In this document: piece by piece, positions 45,013 through 51,719 of the stretch | How positions within the stretch are numbered: position 1 is the stretch's first letter | How the letters are laid out: every line of letters begins with the position of its first letter | NCBI GenBank assembly: GCA_964645005.1 | Contig: CAZXYS010000025.1 | Location: 1 to 63,257, forward strand | Reading direction: 5' to 3' | Length of the DNA stretch: 63,257 nucleotides | DNA from: CAZXYS01 sp964645005 | GTDB lineage: Bacteria; Bacteroidota; Ignavibacteria; Kapaibacteriales; UBA2268 | Made by a program: the position numbers and the translations under genes | The notes under the pieces: model-generated | Told to the model about the DNA's origin: nothing | Databases searched by the model: none | Seen by the model: the letters and a program-made list of their open reading frames with translations, nothing else

Positions 45013-45207
45013 GTGATTGGTGTAAATATACAATCAAATGAGCATATCGATCGTGCTTTGAAACGCTTTAAGAAAAAATACGAACGCAGCGGCGTTTTAC
45101 GTGAGTACAAAAAAAGAACGGCTTACATGAAGCCTTCGGTCGAGAAAAGATTATCAAGACTTAAGGCAGCAAGGCGTCAGTATCGTATCTCTCAGGAAAT
45201 GGAATAA
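45013..45207 (+). CDS. rpsU: Small ribosomal subunit protein bS21
   Basis: 64 residues starting with GTG at 45013, in IGVNIQSNEHIDRALKRFKK. The frame is open from an ATG at 44965 that lies inside the upstream gene and would add 16 non-homologous residues. AAAGGTGG at 44998-45005, 7 nt ahead of the GTG, decides the start. SGVLREYKKRTAYMKPS and the basic C-terminus are typical of bS21. The strong Shine-Dalgarno agrees with what I recall for Bacteroidota, where bS21 helps mask the anti-Shine-Dalgarno and its own mRNA keeps a strong one. Confidence 0.93.
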   Translation: MIGVNIQSNEHIDRALKRFKKKYERSGVLREYKKRTAYMKPSVEKRLSRLKAARRQYRISQEME

Positions 45208-45246
45208 TAGTCATACATGATTATTTAGTTAAAGTTTTATATAAAG

Positions 45247-45272
45247 ACCCGCTCAATCGAAGCGGGTTTTTT
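45247..45272. terminator. Terminator between rpsU and the CarH-like gene
   Basis: An ACCCGCT/AGCGGGT stem with a seven-base loop is followed by five T on the plus strand. It lies between convergent genes, and the A-rich 5' flank on the other strand (AAAG) makes only weak minus-strand termination likely. Confidence 0.85.
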
Positions 45273-45278
45273 GTTTTC

Positions 45279-46184
45279 TCAAACATGCCTCGAGCTTTTA
45301 ATCATCTCAATACATTTATCCGGATCATCGCAGTAAATAATCCCGCTTGTTTTCAGCTTTTCATAGTAGGATAAAGCCGAACCGCCTCCAATATAAATAT
45401 CTGTTTTGCCGAGACTTCTTTTCATTTTTTTCAATTCTTCCAACAAAGTGAAATCATCCGGCGGATAAATTAAACTCAGTATCACAGCGATAGCATTTGT
45501 TGTTTGAGCAGTGGAAATTATGTCCTCTGCAGGAACAGATGCACCCAGATAAACAACTCTGAAACCATTCATTGACAGAAGAACTGAAATAACCAGAGCC
45601 ATTAGTTCATGCTGCTGATTTTTCGGAGTCCCTGATACCACGACCGGTGAACTTTCTCTTTGAGGAGTCTCAATCATATTTATCAAGGAATTTCTAATTA
45701 TTGTCGATGCAAAATGCTCGTTTGACACTCGCAAATCGCCCTTTTCCCAGAGATCCCCAATCTCCTTGAGCAGGTGAATAACAAATTTTTTCAGGAAATC
45801 TTTTTTGGAAAGCTTTGTGGACAGCTTCCCTATTAAGTTGTTCAGACTTGAACTGTCGAAATTCTTGATAAAATTTACCGTTTCGGATATGTGATCAGTT
45901 GTACCATCCGAGAAGTCATTGCCAGCTTCTGATACTTTAGTTATTATATTTTCGAGTTCTTCGATTGTCATATTTGCAAGATTGCCAATCTTGAAACCGT
46001 TATCTATAGCTTTTTTTATCAGGTTCAATTTATGGAGATCCTTCTCGGAATACAGCCTCCTATTGGATTCTGTCCTCTCTGGTGATAGTAAATTGTACCT
46101 GTTTTCCCATGTACGGATCAGCAATTGACTCAAACCGGTCTGCATCGAAACAAATTTTATCGGGTATTTGCCTTTTTCTTTAAT
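45279..46184 (-). CDS. CarH/LitR-type B12-binding light-responsive MerR-family repressor
   Basis: The ATG frame (46145) gives 288 residues but starts inside the DNA-binding helix. Thirteen more in-frame codons back to an ATT at 46184 restore KYPIKFVSMQTGLS, the MerR opening that precedes LIRTWENRYNLLSPERT and RRLYSE. I therefore favour the longer form (301 residues), with a rare ATT start or a missed ATG. The light-sensing helix bundle has W-x9-EH exactly: Trp133, Glu143, His144 (ATG numbering) in LWEKGDLRVSNEHF. The B12 domain has GTPKNQQHEL, whose His179 matches the lower cobalt ligand of CarH. Adenosyl-B12 makes CarH tetrameric and repressing in the dark; light breaks it. It diverges from the thioredoxin-photolyase genes. 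Confidence 0.87.
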   Translation of the reverse strand: MKEKGKYPIKFVSMQTGLSQLLIRTWENRYNLLSPERTESNRRLYSEKDLHKLNLIKKAIDNGFKIGNLANMTIEELENIITKVSEAGNDFSDGTTDHISETVNFIKNFDSSSLNNLIGKLSTKLSKKDFLKKFVIHLLKEIGDLWEKGDLRVSNEHFASTIIRNSLINMIETPQRESSPVVVSGTPKNQQHELMALVISVLLSMNGFRVVYLGASVPAEDIISTAQTTNAIAVILSLIYPPDDFTLLEELKKMKRSLGKTDIYIGGGSALSYYEKLKTSGIIYCDDPDKCIEMIKSSRHV

Positions 46185-46231
46185 CTTTGTTCACTTGATT
46201 AATGTTAATGAATCACACTAATTTTAAAAGA

Positions 46232-46260
46232 CAAAAATAAGAAAAAAATATTATTTACAA
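46232..46260 (-). promoter_or_regulatory. Promoter of the CarH-like gene
   Basis: On the minus strand TTG (46260-46258) is followed after 18 nt by TATTTTTG (46239-46232), a full match to the Bacteroidota consensus. The TTG lies inside the first 11-bp operator repeat, so self-repression is expected. Confidence 0.55.
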
Positions 46261-46289
46261 TATTTATACAATATTTATACATTTGTATC
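46257..46289. promoter_or_regulatory. Three tandem 11-bp repeats, probable CarH operator
   Basis: 46257-46267 and 46268-46278 are both ACAATATTTAT. 46279-46289 is ACATTTGTATC, a weaker third unit in the same phase. The known Thermus CarH tetramer, as I recall, binds with three of its DNA-binding domains to three successive 11-bp repeats, so the number and period both fit. The array covers the -7 box of the plus-strand promoter and the -33 box of the minus-strand one. Confidence 0.65.
46278..46285 (+). promoter_or_regulatory. -7 box of the thioredoxin operon promoter
   Basis: TACATTTG fits TAnnTTTG and lies at the border of repeats 2 and 3. The expected -33 position has TTTA rather than TTG, so the promoter may be weak. 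The leader to the ATG would be about 45 nt. Confidence 0.5.
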
Positions 46290-46335
46290 GATAAATAATA
46301 AAATTTTTTTTAATTATTATTTTATTTGAAAAAAT

Positions 46336-46701
46336 ATGAGTATATTAAATTTAAGTAAGGAAAATTTCGTAAGCACGATCTCGCAGAACAACATAGTTAT
46401 GATTGACTGCTGGGCGTCTTGGTGCGATGCTTGCGAGACTTTCAATCCTGTGTATGAGAAGGCAGCATCAGCAAATAATGACATCACATTCTGCAAAATC
46501 GACGCTTCAAAAGAAAGAGATCTGCTCGCAGAATTAAAAGTTGAGCATATACCTACACTTTTGCTATACAGAGATGGAATTCTTTTGTTCAAACAGGCAG
46601 GATATTTCGAAGAAGAAAAATTGATCGACATATTGAACCAAGCCAAATCATTAGATATGGATATGGTTAGGGCGGAAATTGAGAAAGAAAAGAACAAATA
46701 G
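46336..46701 (+). CDS. Thioredoxin-family protein
   Basis: 121 residues. The redox site is WCDAC (Cys30, Cys33) in DCWASWCDACETFNP. The cis-proline is Pro73 in EHIPTLLLYRDG. It reduces disulfides in the cytoplasm, and a natural client is the peroxiredoxin encoded 400 nt downstream. The tail of about 15 residues (MDMVRAEIEKEKNK) goes beyond the usual thioredoxin end. It is the first gene of the divergent plus-strand cluster under the CarH-like operator. Confidence 0.9.
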   Translation: MSILNLSKENFVSTISQNNIVMIDCWASWCDACETFNPVYEKAASANNDITFCKIDASKERDLLAELKVEHIPTLLLYRDGILLFKQAGYFEEEKLIDILNQAKSLDMDMVRAEIEKEKNK

Positions 46702-46765
46702 TTTTACTTTTTAATTTTCAAACAACATTTATTTAATAATCAACAATTAACCGAAAGGTAGTACA

Positions 46766-46936
46766 ATGGAAGAAAAACAAACTATCAAGCAGGAATTATC
46801 ACTGAAATGGATCAAGGCAGATTCAGGCAACACATACTTGTGCCCCGTAAAAGCACTTGATAAGCTTGAAAAACCGACAGAAGAAGATCTCAAAAAGATC
46901 TGCGTTGATGAGTCTCAAAATCCACAAAATGACTAA
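46766..46936 (+). CDS. Small conserved-looking protein (56 residues)
   Basis: A short gene with AAAGG about 8 nt ahead of its ATG. The sequence opens MEEKQTIKQELSLKWIKADS and contains GNTYLCPVKALDKLEKPTEE, ending ICVDESQNPQND. It has two Cys residues (one in the LCPV turn, one in KICVDE), which fits a small redox-linked protein. It lies between thioredoxin and peroxiredoxin on the same strand, inside the predicted regulon. I do not recognise a named family. Confidence 0.65.
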   Translation: MEEKQTIKQELSLKWIKADSGNTYLCPVKALDKLEKPTEEDLKKICVDESQNPQND

Positions 46937-46977
46937 TAAGTCAGCTTTTGGATTTTAATCTAAGTTATTATTTTTTG

Positions 46978-47089
46978 AGTGACCCGATAAGTATTTTTAA
47001 CGTACAGCGCAACCGATATGATGGTGACGCCCCTCAAACGTTAATATGGTTTCAGCATGTAATCAAGGATATTGGGTCACTTTTATTTT
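46978..47089 (+). ncRNA. Structured leader or small RNA upstream of peroxiredoxin
   Basis: A 12-bp closing stem joins AGTGACCCGATA (46978-46989) and TATTGGGTCACT (47070-47081) with one G-U pair. Inside, AACGT (46999) pairs with ACGTT (47038-47042), enclosing GCG/CGC (47007/47028) and ACC/GGT (47012/47023). TTTTATTTT follows the closing stem, as at an intrinsic terminator. TTTG (46947-46950), 18 nt and TATTTTTTG (46969-46977) make a promoter whose start would fall at about 46981, right at the stem. AAGGAG and the peroxiredoxin ATG come 8 and 18 nt later. No known riboswitch class was recognised. Confidence 0.55.
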
Positions 47090-47106
47090 AAATCAAGGAG
47101 ATTAAA

Positions 47107-47703
47107 ATGTCAAATCTTGTTTCAAAAGATGCACCCGGCTTCTCAGCAGAAGCACTCGCTGCAAACAATGAAATTATCAAAGATTTCACACTATCCTCAT
47201 TGAATGGAAAATATGTGATACTTTTTTTCTATCCTTTGGATTTTACATTTGTTTGTCCGACTGAAATTATAGCTTTCAATGATAAGCTCAACGATTTTAA
47301 AGAGAGAAATGCCGAAGTTATAGGTGTATCTGTCGATTCAGTTTACACTCATCTGGCTTGGAAAAAAACTCCCATCGAGGAAGGTGGGATTGGACAAATA
47401 AATTATCCGTTAGTTTCAGATTTGAAAAAAGAAATTGCAGATTTATACGAAGTTTTAATGGATGACGGAACCTCTTTAAGAGGATTATTTTTAATAGACC
47501 GGGAAGGTATAATCAGACATTCCGTTTTAAACGATCCTTCAATTGGAAGAAATGTGGATGAAACATTGCGTATGCTTGACGCAGTGCGGCATTTTGACGA
47601 ACACGGAAAAGTCTGCCCTGCTAATTGGAAAGAAGGCAGCGCGAGTATGGACCCATCTACGGAAGGAGTGGTAGATTATCTTTCAAAATTTTCTGCTCAA
47701 TGA
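47107..47703 (+). CDS. 2-Cys peroxiredoxin (AhpC/Prx1 type)
   Basis: 198 residues. The peroxidatic Cys50 is in DFTFVCPTEI and the resolving Cys170 in HGKVCPANW. GVSVDSVYTHLAW and YPLVSDLKKEIADLYEVL are typical Prx1 segments. It reduces hydrogen peroxide and organic peroxides using thioredoxin, probably the one encoded upstream. A strong AAGGAG lies 8 nt ahead of the ATG, and the preceding structured RNA may control it. It is in the predicted light/B12 regulon. Confidence 0.96.
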   Translation: MSNLVSKDAPGFSAEALAANNEIIKDFTLSSLNGKYVILFFYPLDFTFVCPTEIIAFNDKLNDFKERNAEVIGVSVDSVYTHLAWKKTPIEEGGIGQINYPLVSDLKKEIADLYEVLMDDGTSLRGLFLIDREGIIRHSVLNDPSIGRNVDETLRMLDAVRHFDEHGKVCPANWKEGSASMDPSTEGVVDYLSKFSAQ

Positions 47704-47755
47704 CAATAGACTACCAGATTATTGCATATTTTATAATTAATAAATTGATAAGCTA

Positions 47756-49174
47756 ATGAAAATCCTTCTTACAGGAGCAACCGGATACATAGCGAAGAGA
47801 CTATTACCTGTCCTGCTTTCCGAAGGTCATGAAGTTGTTTGCTGTGTCCGGGATAAGAAGCGCTTTGACACTAGTCAATACAATTCGGAAAGATTGAGTG
47901 TCATTGAACTGAACTTTTTACAGAGGGAAACTCTCGATAATATCCCCAGGGATATAGATACAGCTTATTATTTAATTCACTCTATGTCTTCATCCACAAG
48001 CGATTTTCAGAAACTCGAGAAGATTTCAGCAGAAAATTTCAAGGATAGAATTGAAAAAACGAATGCCAGGCAGGTAATTTATCTAAGCGGAATAGTTAAT
48101 GATAAAAAATTATCCAAACATCTTTCTTCCAGAAGACAGGTCGAAGAAATTCTTTCTACCGGAACCTTTCATCTTACTACACTTCGTGCTGGTATAATTG
48201 TCGGCTCGGGCAGCGGTTCTTATGAAATAATCCGTGACCTCGTTGAAAAACTTCCCATAATGATAGCTCCGAAATGGTTGAACACCAAAACACAGCCTAT
48301 TGCTATTCGTAATGTCATAGAGTTCTTGAAAGGAGTTTTACTCAATGAAGACACGTATGATAAAAGTTATGATATCGGGGGTCCCGAGATACTTACATAT
48401 CAGGACATGCTGCTGAAATTTGCTAAAGTCCGCAAACTGAAACGCAGGATAATTAATGTTCCTGTAATGACTCCGAAGCTTTCGTCATACTGGTTATATT
48501 TCGTCACCTCAACATCCTATAAACTCGCAGTCAATCTTGTAAACAGCATGAAAGTAGAGATCATAGGCAGAGAAAATAATCTGAAAGAGTTACTGGACAT
48601 AGAATTGATTTCTTTCGAAGATGCCATAAGAAACGCTTTTGATAAGATCGAGCAGCAGGAAGTGCTGTCCAGTTGGACAGATGCGCTTTCCAGCGATACT
48701 CTGACAAGCGGCATTTCAAATTTAATAGAGGTACCCGCTTACGGCTGCTTCAAAGATAAAAGGGAAAGATCTGTCAATGATGAAAAACAAGTCCTTGATA
48801 AAATATGGGCTGTTGGCGGTAAAACCGGCTGGTATTACGCCAATTGGTTGTGGGTATTAAGGGGATTCCTGGATAAGCTGTTTGGCGGTGTAGGCTTGCG
48901 ACGCGGCAGGAAAAGCGCACATGAGATTTCCCCTGGCGATTCTCTTGACTTCTGGCGGGTGATTTACGCGAGTGAAGCTGAAAAACGATTGCTGTTGTAT
49001 GCCGAAATGAAACTGCCCGGTGAAGCATGGCTGGAATTCCATATAAAAGATAATAAGCTATATCAGACTGCAACATTTCGTCCGTTGGGACTTCTTGGTA
49101 GAATTTACTGGTATTCGGTTTTTCCATTTCATGCACTGATTTTCAATGGTATGATAGGAAAAATAGCAGGATAG
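47756..49174 (+). CDS. SDR-family NAD(P)-binding protein with DUF2867 domain
   Basis: 472 residues. The N-terminal half is an atypical SDR: MKILLTGATGYIAKRLLPVL at the start, then AYYLIHSMSSS and RQVIYLSGIV, and LRAGIIVGSGSGSYEIIRDL. The second half, from about residue 320, is DUF2867 (WAVGGKTGWYYANWLWVLRG and FRPLGLLGRIYWYSVFPFHA). Such proteins are common beside photolyases and CarH/LitR regulators, which fits here. The substrate is unknown; a quinone, lipid or carotenoid-like compound is possible. It starts 52 nt after peroxiredoxin. Confidence 0.88.
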   Translation: MKILLTGATGYIAKRLLPVLLSEGHEVVCCVRDKKRFDTSQYNSERLSVIELNFLQRETLDNIPRDIDTAYYLIHSMSSSTSDFQKLEKISAENFKDRIEKTNARQVIYLSGIVNDKKLSKHLSSRRQVEEILSTGTFHLTTLRAGIIVGSGSGSYEIIRDLVEKLPIMIAPKWLNTKTQPIAIRNVIEFLKGVLLNEDTYDKSYDIGGPEILTYQDMLLKFAKVRKLKRRIINVPVMTPKLSSYWLYFVTSTSYKLAVNLVNSMKVEIIGRENNLKELLDIELISFEDAIRNAFDKIEQQEVLSSWTDALSSDTLTSGISNLIEVPAYGCFKDKRERSVNDEKQVLDKIWAVGGKTGWYYANWLWVLRGFLDKLFGGVGLRRGRKSAHEISPGDSLDFWRVIYASEAEKRLLLYAEMKLPGEAWLEFHIKDNKLYQTATFRPLGLLGRIYWYSVFPFHALIFNGMIGKIAG

Positions 49175-49207
49175 TCATAAATTGAAACATTTAGAAACTT
49201 GATTAGT

Positions 49208-50422
49208 ATGATTAAATCTGAAATGAAAAAAGCCGCATTAATATTTCCCCACCAGCTTTTTCAAAAAAATCCAGTATTGAAGAAAGTGGATAAAGTTATT
49301 CTGATCGAAGAAAATTTATTTTTTAAGCAGTATTCATTTCACAAGCAGAAGCTTGCCTTTCACAGAGCCTCAATGAAATTCTATGAAAGTTATCTTAAAA
49401 ATAAAAATTACAAGTTAGATTACATCGAAAGTATTGATACCCATTCTGACATTAGAGAACTCATACCCCATTTGAAGAAAAGAGGTGTTGACGAATTACA
49501 TTTCATCGAAGTCAGTGACAACTGGCTTAATAATAGATTAACTCATGCTGCTGATGAAGCAAATATCAAGCTTGTCGAATATGACTCTCCTATGTTCATT
49601 AACTCCATGGCAGAGATCAATGATTATTTCAAGGACAGAGTTATTTTCAGGCAGACTGATTTTTACACAGATCAGCGCAAGAAGCGAGGAATACTGATTA
49701 ATGAAAGTAATAAACCAATTGGCGGAAAATGGACTTACGACACCGAAAACCGATACAAATATCCGAGAGGCAAGAGCCCTCCTGTTGTTAGTTTTCCTTC
49801 AGCAAATAAGATCCCGTTGAATTCTCTGGAAGGTTTTATCAGACAGATTATCGGCTGGAGAGAATTTATAAGAGCCACTTACGAATTACGTGGCAGTAAG
49901 CAGCGTACAAAAAATTTCTGGGGATTTTCCCGAAAAATTCCCGAATCTTTTTGGGAAGGTAATACAGGCGTTGAACCCCTGGACATTGTTATTAAAAAAG
50001 TACTTGAAACTGGCTATTGCCATCATATCGAGCGATTGATGGTGCTAGGGAATTTTATGCTTCTGTGTGAATTTGATCCGGACGAGATATATCGCTGGTT
50101 TATGGAAATGTTTATCGATGCTTATGACTGGGTGATGGTGCCTAATGTTTACGGCATGAGCCAATTCTCAGACGGGGGGCTGATGGCTTCAAAACCTTAT
50201 ATTAGTTCTAGCAATTATCTTATGAAGATGAGCGATTTTAAAAAAGGTGAGTGGCAAAAGTATTGGGATGCTCTTTTTTGGAGATTTATGCACGTCCATC
50301 GTGAATTCTTTACTCAGAATCCACGTACGGGAATGCTTATCAGAACATTCGACAATAAATCAAATGAAAATAAAAAACATATATTAGAAGTTTCTGAAGA
50401 TTTTATCAATAATCATCTATAA
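49208..50422 (+). CDS. Photolyase/cryptochrome-family protein (DPRP type), shortened
   Basis: 404 residues from the ATG at 49208 (a TTG at 49199 would add three). It belongs to the DPRP/FeS-BCP branch: ALIFPHQLF at the start, IGGKWTYDTENRYKYPRG near 171-188, GFIRQIIGWREFIR, CHHIERLMVLGNFML, and WVMVPNVYGMSQFSDGGLM with ASKPYISSSNYLMKMSD. Relatives are about 480-510 residues; this one lacks about 100 between residue 200 (SFPSAN) and KIPLNSLEGF, where the TPMLN-type FAD-phosphate loop should be. The Cys cluster that binds the 4Fe-4S centre after MSD is also absent (FKKGEWQKYWDALFW). DNA repair is therefore uncertain. Confidence 0.85.
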   Translation: MIKSEMKKAALIFPHQLFQKNPVLKKVDKVILIEENLFFKQYSFHKQKLAFHRASMKFYESYLKNKNYKLDYIESIDTHSDIRELIPHLKKRGVDELHFIEVSDNWLNNRLTHAADEANIKLVEYDSPMFINSMAEINDYFKDRVIFRQTDFYTDQRKKRGILINESNKPIGGKWTYDTENRYKYPRGKSPPVVSFPSANKIPLNSLEGFIRQIIGWREFIRATYELRGSKQRTKNFWGFSRKIPESFWEGNTGVEPLDIVIKKVLETGYCHHIERLMVLGNFMLLCEFDPDEIYRWFMEMFIDAYDWVMVPNVYGMSQFSDGGLMASKPYISSSNYLMKMSDFKKGEWQKYWDALFWRFMHVHREFFTQNPRTGMLIRTFDNKSNENKKHILEVSEDFINNHL

Positions 50423-50462
50423 TTGGATAATAATGATTCATGTAATTATAAACTGGTTAATG

Positions 50463-51719
50463 TTATATCTCCAATCCTTTGAGCTTCTTCAACAACATAT
50501 TTAAAGCAGTCCCAACCGATCGTTGACGATTCATATCGCGATCTTCACCAAATACATATCTTTTAGAAATTGAACCGTTTCCGTCTGCTAAACCCAACCA
50601 TACAGTACCGACAGGTTTATCTTTTGTTCCACCTTCGGGACCGGCAATACCAGTTATCGATATCCCGTAATCAGTTCCGAATTTTTCCCTAACACACTTA
50701 GCCATTTCTTTTGCTGTTTGCTCGCTAACCGCGCCATGATCCACAATTGTTTCTCTATCAACACCGAGTATCTCTATTTTTGCTTCATTGCTGTAAGTAA
50801 TAATGCCGCCTTCGAAATACTCGGAACTTCCTGCTATATCGGTAAAAGCGCCGCCGAGCAAACCTCCTGTACATGATTCGGCAACAGAAACAGTTTTCTT
50901 GTTTTCCTTAAGCATTTTTGCCGTGGAAAAAGCCAGGTCTTCATCGCCTTCACCAATAATATATTTACCGGCTTTTTCTTTTAATTTATTTTCCAGATTA
51001 TCAAGCATTTTTCTTCCATCTTCAATATTATCAGCTTCGATTCCGAGCCTTAGGCGAACCCCATGATAAGACGGTAAGAATGCCAGCGAACCGGTTTCTA
51101 TAAATTCTTTCGGATCACCAATCTTTTCCGCAAGGATAGATTCAGGAATACCTGCGGTATAAAGCATCTTATAGAGCACAACATTGTGATTTTGCTTTTT
51201 CAAAATCTCATCAATAAAGGGCAAAACACTATTATTAACAATATACTCCATTTCATTTGGCACCCCGGGTAATGAATATACATACTTGCCGTCTTTCTCA
51301 AACATCATACCGGGCGCCGTACCTACTCTATTTTCAAGCGGCTTGCATTTTGAAGGCAAATCTGCCTGCGACCTATTTCTTTCAGTTAATTCATAGCCTC
51401 TTTTTGCAAAAAAATCTTTCAAATATTTCAGGGTAGGTTCATGAGTTTCAAGATGATCATTGAAATAATCAAGTAAAGTAGTTTTAGTGATATCATCATG
51501 GGTAGGACCTAATCCACCAGTGATGATAAGGATATCTGAAAATTTCAACAGCCTGTGAATTTCAGCCATCATCATGTCTTTGTCATCTCTGATCGTAGAA
51601 TGCACAAGCACCTGAACTCCAATTCCGGTTAGTTGATCCGAAATCCGGGCAGCATTGGTATTAACTATTTGCCCGATACAAATTTCATCGCCTATAGTAA
51701 GCAGTGATATATTTAACAT
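50463..51719 (-). CDS. cinA: CinA family protein (MoaB-like plus PncC nicotinamide-nucleotide amidase)
   Basis: 418 residues. The N-terminal MoCF-like domain has TIGDEICIGQIVNTNAARI and ITGGLGPTHDDIT. The middle has AGIPESILAEKIGD. The C-terminal PncC domain has VSVAESCTGGLLGGAFTDIAGSSEYFEGG in outline and GITGIAGPEGGTKDKPVGTVWLG. The amidase part converts nicotinamide mononucleotide to nicotinate mononucleotide, and the first part may act as ADP-ribose pyrophosphatase. It converges with the photolyase gene with a 40-nt gap, so it is outside the predicted regulon. Confidence 0.94.
   Translation of the reverse strand: MLNISLLTIGDEICIGQIVNTNAARISDQLTGIGVQVLVHSTIRDDKDMMMAEIHRLLKFSDILIITGGLGPTHDDITKTTLLDYFNDHLETHEPTLKYLKDFFAKRGYELTERNRSQADLPSKCKPLENRVGTAPGMMFEKDGKYVYSLPGVPNEMEYIVNNSVLPFIDEILKKQNHNVVLYKMLYTAGIPESILAEKIGDPKEFIETGSLAFLPSYHGVRLRLGIEADNIEDGRKMLDNLENKLKEKAGKYIIGEGDEDLAFSTAKMLKENKKTVSVAESCTGGLLGGAFTDIAGSSEYFEGGIITYSNEAKIEILGVDRETIVDHGAVSEQTAKEMAKCVREKFGTDYGISITGIAGPEGGTKDKPVGTVWLGLADGNGSISKRYVFGEDRDMNRQRSVGTALNMLLKKLKGLEI

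Noticed and set aside
46257..46289. Simple AT-rich microsatellite
   Set aside because: The unit is 11 bp, two copies are exact, and the position on both promoters fits an operator; low complexity alone would not give this phase, though chance cannot be excluded.
46978..47089. Cobalamin riboswitch, suggested by the B12 regulator nearby
   Set aside because: The B12-box sequence and the expected multi-arm layout are absent; it is reported as an unclassified structured RNA instead.
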